From an uncultured Alphaproteobacteria bacterium (lineage in GTDB: Bacteria > Pseudomonadota > Alphaproteobacteria > MPNO01 > UBA2964): a stretch of DNA of 64,000 nucleotides. A model generated the notes under the pieces. The model searched no databases. It was not told the DNA's origin and was given only the letters and a program-made list of their open reading frames with translations. The stretch spans positions 186,001 to 250,000 of the forward strand of contig CALSLP010000002.1 in assembly GCA_943787225.1 (NCBI GenBank), written 5' to 3'. Position 1 is the first letter of the stretch; each line of letters starts with the position of its first letter. The translations under genes and the position numbers were made by a program. This document shows positions 36,992 through 46,198 of this stretch, one piece after another.

Positions 36992-37990
36992 ATGATCGTC
37001 GATACCCATGCCCACTACCTTCCCCAGGCAATGCTGGAGGATTTGAATAATCGTGGCTCGGATTTTCCCAATATCGACTGTCTGAATGAAGACAATGTCT
37101 GGAAGCTCGGATTTTCGGGAGGCCCGCTAACACGGCCTATTCTGCCCGGACTGCGTCAGAGCGACACGCGGCTGCAATGGATGGACGATCAGAAAATCGA
37201 CGCCATGGTGTGCGGCGGCTGGCTCGATAGTTTCGGCTATGAAATCCCCGATGAAGAAGGCAAACGCTGGAGCCAGTTCATCAATGAGCATTTGATGAAG
37301 GCGTGTTCCGATGTGGACCGTTTTGCGCCGCTCTGCAGTGTACCGTTACAGAACGGCAAGATGGCGGCGGCCGTGCTGGAAGAAGCCCTTGATGCCGGAT
37401 TCCACGGCGCGATGATCGGCACGCAGCCCAAGGGCGGCCAGGGCAATCTCGACGACCCTGACCTCGACCCGTTCTGGGAACTCGCCTCCGACCGCAAGGC
37501 GGCCATCTATCTACATCCCATGTTTGGCTGTGGTGACCCGCGCCTATCAGACTACGGGTTAGCCAATACTGTTGGTCGCGGAATCGACACCATTACAGCA
37601 ATGTCCCGCCTGATATTTGCCGGGCATCTGGAAAAATACACCGGGATGAATTTCATTATCAGCCATGGCGGTGGCGGGCTTCCGTTTCTGCTCGGGCGAT
37701 TACAGATGAACCATGACCACAATCCTGAATTCGGGAACCCGCGAGCCAGCCTGGGGGCCTGCTATTACGATACGGTCGTCAATGACGTGAGAACACTCGA
37801 ATTCGTTTGCGACACTTTCGGGTCGGAAAAGGTGATGATGGGATCAGATTATCCATTTGCCTTTGGCGACCTCGAACCACGCAAAATCATCGAGGCCTCA
37901 CAGCTTTCCGATAGTGAAAAACAGAACATCCTCGGCAATGTCGCAGAACGCATCTTCCATCTGGAAAATTGCAGCTGCGCTCATAGCTAG
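36992..37990 (+). CDS. ACMSD-like amidohydrolase (metal-dependent decarboxylase/hydrolase)
   Basis: A 332-residue TIM-barrel protein of the amidohydrolase-2 group, which includes aminocarboxymuconate-semialdehyde, gamma-resorcylate and 5-carboxyvanillate decarboxylases. Metal ligands are visible: H6 and H8 (THAHYL), H175 (YLHPMFG), H225 (ISHGGGG) and D286 (GSDYPF). Nine bases downstream of the enoyl-CoA hydratase-like gene. Either non-oxidative decarboxylation of an aromatic or muconate acid, or hydrolysis, is possible; context favours ring-cleavage product processing (inference). Confidence 0.85.
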   Translation: MIVDTHAHYLPQAMLEDLNNRGSDFPNIDCLNEDNVWKLGFSGGPLTRPILPGLRQSDTRLQWMDDQKIDAMVCGGWLDSFGYEIPDEEGKRWSQFINEHLMKACSDVDRFAPLCSVPLQNGKMAAAVLEEALDAGFHGAMIGTQPKGGQGNLDDPDLDPFWELASDRKAAIYLHPMFGCGDPRLSDYGLANTVGRGIDTITAMSRLIFAGHLEKYTGMNFIISHGGGGLPFLLGRLQMNHDHNPEFGNPRASLGACYYDTVVNDVRTLEFVCDTFGSEKVMMGSDYPFAFGDLEPRKIIEASQLSDSEKQNILGNVAERIFHLENCSCAHS

Positions 37991-38013
37991 GACATAGCGA
38001 AACACCAAAACAG

Positions 38014-38046
38014 CGGCGGCCCGGATTATCCGGTGTCGCCGTTTTT
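38014..38046 (+). terminator. Terminator after the ACMSD-like gene
   Basis: Two-part stem: CGGCG / CGCCG outside, CCGGA / TCCGG inside, then GTTTTTCGTTTT on the plus strand. It separates the Mo-hydroxylase transcript from the next amidohydrolase gene. Confidence 0.78.
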
Positions 38047-38097
38047 CGTTTTGGCGATCCGCGCTATGCTGGCATGGAACGAGTAAAGGAGAGCGCG

Positions 38098-39630
38098 GTG
38101 AGTGATACAGCAATACTGATCAAAGGCGGCAGGGTGATGACACCTGATGCCGATCCGCATGTCCCCGCGATCCAGGATGTCTTGATCGAAGGGCAAAACA
38201 TCACCGGGATTGGTATCGGCCTAACCGCGCCAAACGGTGCCGAGGCCATCGACGCCACAGACCGGCTTGTTGTTCCTGGCTTTATCAATGCGCATTACCA
38301 TTCGCATGACACGCTCGGCAAAGGCGTCATGGAAGAGACACCGCTTGAAACCTGGCGGTTGTTGGCCCTGCCGCCCGCCTACCCCAAGCGCAGCCGCGAA
38401 GAAATCAAGGCTAGGACTTTGTTAGGCGCTTTGGAATGTCTGCGCTCGGGCATGACCTGTGTTCAGGACATGGTGACGCTCTACCCGTTCGACCCGGAAC
38501 ATCTCGAAGCCGTCATTGAAGCCTATGAAGAGATCGGCATCCGCGCCGTCGTCGGGCTGCAATATGGCGACATCAAAGGCATCGATACGATCCCGTTCTG
38601 GCGCGACGTGTTCCCGGAAGAGTTTCACGACAGACTGACCACCGCTGCTGAACCTGATAAAAAATTCGATCAACTCGGCCATTTTATCGACACCTATCTC
38701 AATAACGACGCCATCAGCGACCGCATCGGCTGGGCGCTCGGCCCGTCAGCGCCTGAGCGCTGCTCCAGTGAGCTGATCGCGCGAACGGTAGAGCTGTCCG
38801 AGAAGCATGATCTGCCAATCTTTACGCATATCTATGAGTCCAAGGGCATGGCGCTGCAGGCGCGGCGGGAATACCCGCAGCATGGCGGGTCCCTCATCCG
38901 ACGCCTCAAGGAAGAAGGGTTGCTCGGTCCCCGGCTGAATTTAGCACATAGCGTTTGGCTATTGCCGGAAGAGATTGAAATGCTCGGCGAAACCGGCACC
39001 AATGTTGTGATCAACCCTCTGAGCAATACCAAGCTCAAAAGCGGTATCCCACCGATCCTCGGCCTGCAGGAAGCGGGCGTTAGTCTCGGTATTGGTTGTG
39101 ATAACTGTTCCTGCAGCGATGCTCAAAACATGTTCCAGGCGATGAAGCTGTTCTGTCTCATGGTGGCGGTCAGCAATCATGAACCCAGCCCCGCACAGTC
39201 AGGGGCAGCCTTCGCTGCCGCAACAACTGGTGGGGCGCATGCTATTCGCCGCGACGACCTCGGCAAAATCGAAGTCGGTGCCAAAGCGGATATCTCGTTG
39301 ATGGATTTGACGGACCCGTCATACATCCCCCTCAACAGCGCCACGCGACAGCTGGTCTATACTGAAGGTGGGCGTGGTGTGAAAACCGTTATCATTGATG
39401 GCAAGGTGATTATCCAAGATGGCCGATTACAAACCATGGATGAAGAAGCCCTCATCGCGCAGATTATGGAAGTGGTGCCCCAGTTCCAGAAAGATTATGC
39501 CGAGATAAAAGCCCGGGTCGAAGGCATGAAACCCTATCTGGACGAAGCGCATCGTCGCATCTGGGCCGAAGATGTTGGGATCGACCGCATCTACCACGAC
39601 ACCCAGCACGCCAACGCGCCACGTTTTTAG
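38098..39630 (+). CDS. AtzA/SsnA/TrzN-like amidohydrolase (deaminase or dechlorinase family)
   Basis: GTG 38098 is preferred over ATG 38074 because AAAGGAG stands just before it and the product then starts SDTAILIKGGRVMTP as in relatives. 510 residues. Amidohydrolase motifs: INAHYHSHD with H66 and H68, FTHIYES, LAHSVWLLPEE and GIGCDNCSCSDAQNMF with the metal aspartate. The last motif, SDAQNMF, is typical of the cytosine deaminase/chlorohydrolase/SsnA branch that removes ammonia or chloride from heterocycles such as triazines, guanine or melamine. Fits nitrogen-heterocycle breakdown; exact substrate unknown. Confidence 0.87.
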   Translation: MSDTAILIKGGRVMTPDADPHVPAIQDVLIEGQNITGIGIGLTAPNGAEAIDATDRLVVPGFINAHYHSHDTLGKGVMEETPLETWRLLALPPAYPKRSREEIKARTLLGALECLRSGMTCVQDMVTLYPFDPEHLEAVIEAYEEIGIRAVVGLQYGDIKGIDTIPFWRDVFPEEFHDRLTTAAEPDKKFDQLGHFIDTYLNNDAISDRIGWALGPSAPERCSSELIARTVELSEKHDLPIFTHIYESKGMALQARREYPQHGGSLIRRLKEEGLLGPRLNLAHSVWLLPEEIEMLGETGTNVVINPLSNTKLKSGIPPILGLQEAGVSLGIGCDNCSCSDAQNMFQAMKLFCLMVAVSNHEPSPAQSGAAFAAATTGGAHAIRRDDLGKIEVGAKADISLMDLTDPSYIPLNSATRQLVYTEGGRGVKTVIIDGKVIIQDGRLQTMDEEALIAQIMEVVPQFQKDYAEIKARVEGMKPYLDEAHRRIWAEDVGIDRIYHDTQHANAPRF

Positions 39631-39634
39631 CGTA

Positions 39635-40199
39635 TCAGCTAGTGGTTTTGAGCGGCGTTATCTTAAGAAATTCGGAAACCCGAGTGCCTTCATAAAAGGC
39701 GGTTTGAAACGCCGGTCGGGCTTGCATGCGATCATACCAGTCGACAACCGTCGGCAAATCAGACCACAGAGTGACATAACCTAAATCCGCCATACGATCG
39801 ATCAGCGGTGCCACGATGATATCGGCCAGCGTATAGGCCTCTCCCATCAACCACGGACCTTCTGCGGTTAATGCGCGATCCATTCGTTCACAGGTTTGCC
39901 GGAGCTGTTCCATAGAGGCCTGCACTTCTTTATCAGCGAACCCTTCGCGTCCCATATTCTCAAAGAAATGTTTGCGTAAGGGTCTGGGGCCGGCTTCAGC
40001 CTCAAGAAACTGTTCATCATCAAGCCCATCAAAACGCGGCAGGAACACCATTCGGATTGAGCTGCAAATATTCTGGAGCGAGCTGATCCTTCTTGCCGAG
40101 ATCAAGCAGATGATCGGTCCATTCCAGGCCTTTTTCGGCCATACAGATTCTGACTTTCTGGCTGCAGGTCGAATGACGGGCGTTATAAAGTTCAAGCAC
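39635..40199 (-). pseudogene. Glutathione S-transferase pseudogene with internal deletion
   Basis: The N domain starts at GTG 40199: LELYNARHSTCSQKVRI ... LAPEYLQLNPNGV, alike to the intact GST at 21463. The C domain, in another frame, reads MVFLPRFDGLDDEQF ... GEAYTLADIIVAPLID and stops at 39635. The two frames meet in one short DNA segment (about 40040-40060) that codes both NPNGVPA and IRMVFLPR, so about 50-60 residues between NPNGVVPA and the helical domain are missing, with a shift of frame. Non-functional as written. Confidence 0.8.
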
Positions 40200-40368
40200 T
40201 TGGAGTCTTTCAAAACATCGATTTGCAACACGATACGGGAATCATTTCACCAATTCGAGCTTTGATCATGGCCAGCCCTCCCCGTCGCGACAGATTTACG
40301 CTATTTTATGATCACACAGGAATAGGGTGCCAACGCTGGTGCTCAAAGAATAATATCGGGAGCGCGAG

Positions 40369-41553
40369 ATGAGCCAGTTAGACCACTGCTACAACATTGC
40401 CGATTTACGCAAAGTCGCCGAAAAACGTCTGCCAAAAGGTGTGTTCGATTACATCGACAAGGGCACCGAGGATATGCAATCGCTAGGCAATAACCGTCAG
40501 GCGATGACCGATATCAAACTTCTCAACAAGGTCATTACAGATATTTCCGACGTTAAGCTGGAAGCTGATATTTTTGGCGCCAGCGCTGCCATGCCGCTCG
40601 CCATCGCGCCGACGGGCACAGCCGGGCTGGCCTGGTATGAGGGTGAATTTGAACTCGCCAAAGCCGCGGCGGCCGCTGGTGTACCCTTTACGTTGGCCAC
40701 CGGCTCCAACACCCCGATGGAGAAACTCGCCAATGAAGCAGGCGGACGTCTGTGGATGCAACTTTATATGTGGAAGGAAAAACACTTCTCCGACGAGCTG
40801 GTCAAAAAAGCGGCGCGCAACGGCTTTGAAGCCTTGTTGTGGACCGTCGATATCGGTCATGGCGCCAACCGCGAGCACAACCAGCGGAACGGGTTCGCAA
40901 CGCCCTATGTCCTCAATCCAAAATCAGTGATCGATATGTTACGTCACCCGACATGGCTCTCAATGGTGATGGGGCGGTATTTCATGAATGGTGGGATGCC
41001 GCGCCATGTGAATTATCCGGAAGGCTATCAGATGCCGATCACCGGCAATGTCTCCAAAATGGAGGGCCAGAAACCAACAAACAAGCGGGCTGACCAGCTG
41101 TCCTGGGACGATGTTGACCGGCTGCGTGATATCTTTCCGGGCAAACTCCTGATCAAAGGCATCATGCGGCCAGACGATGCGGCGAAAGCCATCGAGCATG
41201 GCGTCGATGGGATCGTTGTTTCCAACCATGGTGGCCGCAATATGGACAGTGCCCCAGCGCCTATTCAAATGTTGCCTGAGATTGTCAAAGCCGTAGACGG
41301 CAAGATGACCATCATCGTTGATAGCGGCGTTCGGCGCGGCAGCGATATTGTGAAATGCCTTGCCCTGGGCGCCGATGCGGTACTGGCTGGTCGCGCGACT
41401 CTATATGGTACCGCTGCCGGTGGCGAAGCTGGCGCCACCAAGGCTATTGATATTCTCAAAGACGAGATGAAACGGACGATGGCGTATATAGGCACCCAGC
41501 GGATAACGGATATTACCCGTGACTCCATATGGGAAGGCTCGTTGTCAAATTAG
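40369..41553 (+). CDS. FMN-dependent alpha-hydroxy acid oxidase/dehydrogenase
   Basis: A 394-residue TIM-barrel flavoprotein of the glycolate oxidase/L-lactate/mandelate dehydrogenase family, oxidising an L-2-hydroxy acid to the 2-oxo acid. Motifs: [10 protein letters not shown] (26-35), [17 protein letters not shown] (131-137) and the catalytic SNHGGRNMD with H287 and R290 (usually SNHGGRQLD), then [11 protein letters not shown] binding the FMN phosphate. GGGAG precedes the ATG. Likely soluble or membrane-associated. In this catabolic block it could oxidise a ring-cleavage 2-hydroxy acid (inference). Confidence 0.9.
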   Translation: MSQLDHCYNIADLRKVAEKRLPKGVFDYIDKGTEDMQSLGNNRQAMTDIKLLNKVITDISDVKLEADIFGASAAMPLAIAPTGTAGLAWYEGEFELAKAAAAAGVPFTLATGSNTPMEKLANEAGGRLWMQLYMWKEKHFSDELVKKAARNGFEALLWTVDIGHGANREHNQRNGFATPYVLNPKSVIDMLRHPTWLSMVMGRYFMNGGMPRHVNYPEGYQMPITGNVSKMEGQKPTNKRADQLSWDDVDRLRDIFPGKLLIKGIMRPDDAAKAIEHGVDGIVVSNHGGRNMDSAPAPIQMLPEIVKAVDGKMTIIVDSGVRRGSDIVKCLALGADAVLAGRATLYGTAAGGEAGATKAIDILKDEMKRTMAYIGTQRITDITRDSIWEGSLSN

Positions 41554-43813
41554 GCCGCTTGAATATCTTCCAAAAAGGAATCAACGACTTCACGCAGGAC
41601 CTGACTCTGCTTGGTCATTTCATTGACGACGTCGCGTAACTCATCCGATGTCTTCAGGCTTTGTCCGGCGGCCTCCGTAACGCTTGTAATATTACTGGAG
41701 ACCTCTTGGGTACCGGTCGCCGCCTGCTGAACCGCGCTGGCAATTTCATGCGTTGCCGACCCTTGTTCAGTGACCGCTGTTGCAACCGAGTTGGTAATCT
41801 CACCGATCTCACTAATCGTTTCGCCGATTTCCTGAATAGCCTGTACAGCTTCACCAGTGGCCGACTGCATGGCAGTAATTTGGGAATCAATTTCCTCAGT
41901 CGCCTTGCCCGTCTGTGTCGCGAGTGATTTCACCTCTGAGGCCACAACAGCAAATCCTTTGCCGGCATCACCAGCGCGCGCAGCTTCAATCGTCGCATTG
42001 AGCGCCAATAGGTTCGTCTGGCTTGCGATATCATTGATCAGGCTCACAACATCGCCAATTTTCTGCGCCTCTGCCGCCAACCCTTCGACCTTCTCGTTCG
42101 TCTGTTTGGCCTGAGTCACAGCGTTCTGTGCAATCTGATTGCTTTGCTTGACCTGACGGTTGATCTCTTCAATAGACGCCGACAGTTCTTCAGCAGCTGA
42201 CGCGACAGTCTGAACATTCCCCGTTGCGGTATCAGCTGCGGCGGCCACTGCCGTCGCCTGGGCATTCGTTTGATCTGCCGATTCCGACATAGACTGCGCC
42301 GAGGCCTGCATTTTAGTTGAAGCTGACCCCAGGACATCGATCACCTGAACAATATGCTCATCAAATTGGGTGATGATCTCGTCTTTGCGTTTTGCATTCG
42401 CCAGAGTCTCTTCTTCCTGACGCTTGCGTTCCGCCTGAGCCATCTGTTCGGCTTCATGTTCTTTCTGCTCACGCTGAGCTTCGAGACGTCGTTTATCTTC
42501 ACGCTCGCGACGCGCTTCGTCTTCTGCTTGTTCAGCCTTCAAAAGACTGTCTTTAAAATGCCCAAGAGTCCGCGCCATCTCGCCCACTTCATCTTTGCGA
42601 TCAACACCGGGAATTTCGACGGATTTATCTCCTTCAGCGAGAACCACCATCGTATCTCGAATTTTATTGAGAGGTCTGCTGATGCTAAACCCAAGGAGCC
42701 CAGCAATAAGCAAACCAAGTACAGCAACTGACCCGGCAGCGATAATGGTAAGAAGAATTTCTCTATCAACTTGTTTCTGAGCAGTCTGGCTGAACACATA
42801 GCCATCTTCAGAAGCATATTCAATCAGCAGGTCAAGCTCTGTGAACAGAGATTTCGATAGCTTATCGAGGGATTTCTCAAGCTCTTCGATATTGGCATGA
42901 GTTTTATTGTCACCTGACAACGCTGTCAGCTCAGCCGTCGCCGTTTTGGTCCAGGCGGCGTTCAGCGTCAAAACTTTGGTAATTTGATCCAAAGATCTTT
43001 TTTTAACCGTCCGCTCTCTTACGACATCTAGATCCTCGGCCACCGATTCAGCTGTTTCGACAAAATTCTCAAGTGTCTCCGAGTTTTTCAAGGTTTTAGG
43101 CGCACGCAAAGCAGTCATCAACATTACATCTGCTTTCAGGAAAGTCGATTGAGCCGACCGAGAGAAATTGATGGTCATCAAATATTTATCATAGGTCGTC
43201 TTGGTCATCCGGCTGGCGAAGCAGTATGGGCGCTACGGTTATCGCAAGATTGCCGTCCTGCTGCGTATCGAATGGTGGAAGGTGAACCACAAGAAGGTTG
43301 AGCGGATCTGGCGCGAAGAAGGACTTCAGCTGCCGCAACGAGACAAGAAGCGCCGGAGGCTCTATCACAAGGACAGCTCGATCATTCGGTTGCGGCCAAC
43401 CCATCCCAATCACGTCTGGGCCATCGACTTCGTGCACGACAAGCTCGACAACGGTCGGAGCTACAAGATGCTGACTGTCCTGGACGAGTACACCCGCCAG
43501 GTGCTGGCTGTGACGGTTCGCACCCGGATGAGGGCTGACGATGTGCTTGAGGCGCTATACCCACTCCTGCTGCGCCACGGCACCCCGGAATACATCCGCT
43601 CGGACAATGGTCCCGAGTTCATCGCACAGGCGATGCAGGACTGGCTGGCAAGGGTCGGCATCAAACCCATCCGGATCTATCCCGGATCACCCTGGGAGAA
43701 CGGATACAAAGTTGTCCGAGCTCGTTCACTTCCTTAAGCGCAAATCCCCCCTGTAAAACACAAAGCAGGATTAAAAAACCAAACCCGGTAAATAACTTTT
43801 GTTTAATAGACAT
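41550..43813 (-). pseudogene. Methyl-accepting chemotaxis protein interrupted by an IS3 fragment
   Basis: The start piece (43813 to about 43708) encodes MSIKQKLFTGFGFLILLCVLQGG, a membrane anchor, and ALKEVNELGQ of a 4HB sensor. The gene resumes at about 43204 with [18 protein letters not shown] and runs intact to 41550: second membrane segment ([20 protein letters not shown]), HAMP, a long charged coiled coil, and the signalling domain with the hairpin tip [19 protein letters not shown]. Removing 503 bases restores one frame (GQL-S-KTTYD), about 586 residues. As written the receptor is split. Converges on the hydroxy acid oxidase with four overlapping bases. Confidence 0.88.
43205..43707 (+). 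mobile_element. Fragment of an IS3-family (IS407-like) transposase orfB
   Basis: A 168-codon open stretch encodes the middle of a DDE transposase: [33 protein letters not shown], then the catalytic aspartates in AIDFV and RSDNGPEF and the glutamate in PGSPWENGY. It lacks orfA, the N terminus of orfB, the C terminus and both terminal repeats. No target duplication is visible at the joints. It is more GC-rich than the surrounding chemoreceptor gene. Not mobile on its own; how a piece without ends came to lie precisely inside a gene is unexplained, and an assembly chimera is possible. Confidence 0.85.
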
Positions 43814-43854
43814 GATTGACCTGACCTTGAACTGAATCCGCGAAAGCAAGAATT

Positions 43855-44391
43855 CTATTTGTGTGCGTGTTTCTTGTGTGTGGTCGCCTTACCGGCTTTC
43901 CGCTTATTGCGCGGCGTATATTTGAATTCTTCATCGTCGTAGAATTCCCGAAGCCTGGCTTGATAGGCCTTCATTTCTGTAACACTTGGTTCGTGGAATT
44001 CATTCGCTGTGGAATGTCGCCCAACAATTACGGTGCCATGCATACCCATCGGCAAATGCGGAATGCAGTGATATTCATACGTTCCTTTTTTCTGGAACGT
44101 ATGAGTCCATTTTTCATTCTTCTTTTTCAGATAAGGACTATGCAACGGCTTATCACCCTTTGGGAACCCGTCTGGATAGCTAAAAATATTATGATCTTCC
44201 GCCGCCTGATTAACCCAGGTAACGGTATCGCCAGGCTGGACAATGATCAGCTTTGGCTTGAAGTACATCCGAAGGTTATCGTAGTCGCTGACGATTTGAA
44301 CGACATGTTCTTTGGGTTGCCGGTCAGCGGCCCATACCTGTGAAGCACCGAAACACAAGACCAAGGCTGATAGCACTATACGCAACATCAT
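43855..44391 (-). CDS. Exported cupredoxin with lysine/histidine-rich tail
   Basis: A 178-residue periplasmic copper protein. Signal peptide ends near VWA-AD (21-22). Type 1 copper ligands are visible: H67 (EDHNIFSYP), C109, H112 and M115 or M117 (YEYHCIPHLPMGMHG), the plastocyanin/pseudoazurin order. The last ~40 residues form a hydrophilic tail ending KHAHK, possibly for membrane or partner contact. AAAGGAAT precedes the ATG. Next upstream is a second, smaller cupredoxin and then a diheme peroxidase-like gene, so it probably carries electrons for that module. Confidence 0.88.
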   Translation of the reverse strand: MMLRIVLSALVLCFGASQVWAADRQPKEHVVQIVSDYDNLRMYFKPKLIIVQPGDTVTWVNQAAEDHNIFSYPDGFPKGDKPLHSPYLKKKNEKWTHTFQKKGTYEYHCIPHLPMGMHGTVIVGRHSTANEFHEPSVTEMKAYQARLREFYDDEEFKYTPRNKRKAGKATTHKKHAHK

Positions 44392-44433
44392 AGATTCCTT
44401 TAAAAGACCGCAGACCGATTAGTAAAAGAGGGG

Positions 44434-44757
44434 CTAGTTAACTTTTACGGTGAGCTTCATTTTTGGATGAATAGCGCAGCGTACTTTGAACTTGCCGGCT
44501 TTATCAAAAACCTTACTCGCCGTTGTCCCCGGTTTTGAGACGCCGAGGTCGAATTTGTAACCGGCGCTACGCGAATGAATGTTGTGCGAAATCGAATCCG
44601 AGTTCACGAATTTGACAGTTTCGCCCTTTTTTATTTCGATCTTTTTCTTATCGAATTTTTTGGCCTTTTGATTAATCACCACCTCGGCGGTCACCGGGGC
44701 TGCACCGGCCACCACAAACAGGGTAGCCATAGCGCATGCGAGAATCTTGGTCTTCAT
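44434..44757 (-). CDS. Small exported cupredoxin (amicyanin/plastocyanin-like)
   Basis: Start at ATG 44757 (TAGGAGAG upstream). 107 residues with a signal peptide cleaved after VTA. Copper ligands H58 (SHNIHS), C94, H97 and M100 (VRCAIHPKMK) are complete. Unusually basic (KAKKFDKKKIEIKKGE), suggesting an acidic partner such as a c-type cytochrome. 29 bases downstream of the diheme protein gene, as expected for a dedicated electron carrier, recalling amicyanin beside MauG-type proteins. Confidence 0.88.
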   Translation of the reverse strand: MKTKILACAMATLFVVAGAAPVTAEVVINQKAKKFDKKKIEIKKGETVKFVNSDSISHNIHSRSAGYKFDLGVSKPGTTASKVFDKAGKFKVRCAIHPKMKLTVKVN

Positions 44758-44786
44758 TTTTACTCTCCTAAATCTCAATCAGTAAA

Positions 44787-45956
44787 TTATTTGCTGCACG
44801 GGATGTAGTGCATCAGGAAGCTGTTGCAGGCCCCTTTGGGTACCCGGTTAGCAGTCGACCCTGCCGACGGGCCCGCTGCAGGGCTCACATTCAGACTACC
44901 GGCAACAGTCTGGTCATAGGCCGGCAAACGAGGGAAAGCGATAGGGGCGTCCTTGCTGCTGAGTGTCTTCATGAACTCTACAAGATCCGTCTTTTCCACC
45001 GATGTCAGCTTGAGTTTGTAGATCTCTTCCGACTTGCTCGGGCGCGTCACAAAACCATTGTCGTAATGCTCAACAACGGAATACAGATTCTTGAGTGATC
45101 CATCATGCATGTAAGGGGCGCGCTCAACAGCGTTCCGCAATGTAGGGACTTTGAATGCATGCTGCATCACGACCACGCCTGGAACAACTTTACCCCGACC
45201 GATATCCTTGTCGGGCATACCAATGTCGTGGAAGCTGCTATCGGTGAAGTTCCAGCCAGAATGACAGGCGACACAATTGGCTTTGTTATTGAACAGGTCG
45301 AAGCCACGCTTCGCTGATGTTGAAATCGCATGGTCATCACCAGCGCCCCACCGATCAAACGGCGCAACGCCGCTGACAACCGTCCGTTCAAAGGTTGCGA
45401 TTGCCTTAGCAATATTTTCAACTGTGATTCCCTTGCCTGGGAAGCTGACGTTAAAGAGCGTCTGGTATTCCGGAATTTGCTGGAGCTCAGCAACAATCGC
45501 TTTCATGTTCTGGTTCATTTCGACAGGCGCAGACATCGGGCCCAACGCCTGTTGCTCAAGCGTTTCGAAACGACCATCCCACATCAAATCTTCACCAAAG
45601 GCGAGATTGAGGATGGTTGGCGTCCGACGACCCAGCTTGGTCATCGCATGACCGATACCCTTGGCGAGACCGTCGCCCCGGGCAAAGCTTGGGTTATGGC
45701 AAGTGCCACAAGAAATATAGTTGGCGCCTGAAAGGCGCGGATCAAAAAACAGGGTACGTCCCAGGTCGGCTTTCGCTGCTGTATAGGGATTTTCCTTAGG
45801 AAACGGAATCTCGGAAGGACGGACATATTCCTTCTTCCATTCAGCACGCGACTTCTTTTCTGCGCTGATAGCAGCTGTTGAGACGACGGTCGCGAACCCG
45901 GAGATGACGACAACCATCGACATGGCAATTTTCGATATTTTTTTATGAGTACCCAC
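44787..45956 (-). CDS. Diheme cytochrome c peroxidase/MauG-family protein
   Basis: A 389-residue periplasmic protein, start GTG 45956 with AAGGGGTG upstream, signal peptide ending near ISA. Heme c motifs CGTCH (83-87) and CVACH (228-232), with the family loop APYMHDGSLKNLYSVVEHYDNGF. It either reduces H2O2 with electrons from a cupredoxin or cytochrome, or oxidises a protein or small molecule as MauG does; the residue that decides this (axial His/Met versus Tyr) cannot be settled by eye. A C-terminal extension of about 40 residues ends with two cysteines (GACNSFLMHYIPCSK), unusual for the family. Confidence 0.9.
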   Translation of the reverse strand: MGTHKKISKIAMSMVVVISGFATVVSTAAISAEKKSRAEWKKEYVRPSEIPFPKENPYTAAKADLGRTLFFDPRLSGANYISCGTCHNPSFARGDGLAKGIGHAMTKLGRRTPTILNLAFGEDLMWDGRFETLEQQALGPMSAPVEMNQNMKAIVAELQQIPEYQTLFNVSFPGKGITVENIAKAIATFERTVVSGVAPFDRWGAGDDHAISTSAKRGFDLFNNKANCVACHSGWNFTDSSFHDIGMPDKDIGRGKVVPGVVVMQHAFKVPTLRNAVERAPYMHDGSLKNLYSVVEHYDNGFVTRPSKSEEIYKLKLTSVEKTDLVEFMKTLSSKDAPIAFPRLPAYDQTVAGSLNVSPAAGPSAGSTANRVPKGACNSFLMHYIPCSK

Positions 45957-46137
45957 GGGAACACCCCTTCAATGAAATTCAAGACGGGCGTAACAGACAG
46001 GAATTTTCTTAAATTTTGATTAAATGCACTGGAGAGCGAGGCCTTGCAATCAAAGGACGTCGCAATCCAGGGGCGTATTGTGAAATGGTTAGAACAGCGA
46101 CCTTCACCACAACTATACGAAACTATTCGAAAAACAT
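45957..46137. other. Intergenic region upstream of the diheme protein
   Basis: About 180 bases between the diheme gene start and the terminator of the next gene. It must contain the promoter of the leftward heme-copper genes. No recognised binding site, open frame or RNA gene. Confidence 0.5.
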
Positions 46138-46173
46138 CGCACGCTCGATAGAAAAAAACCTAACGAGCGTGCG
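46138..46173 (-). terminator. Hairpin after the exported hypothetical protein
   Basis: Perfect 10-bp stem CGCACGCTCG / CGAGCGTGCG around a 16-base loop, then ATGTTTTTC on the minus strand. Ends the transcript of the gene at 46199-46792. Confidence 0.78.
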
Positions 46174-46198
46174 TGAATCAGTTGAGTAGAAACCCATA

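Noticed and set aside
43205..43707. Functional insertion sequence
   Set aside because: No terminal repeats, orfA, or ends of orfB.
45277..45731. Open frames of 124-133 codons on the plus strand inside the diheme gene
   Set aside because: Shadows of the intact minus-strand gene with its two heme motifs.
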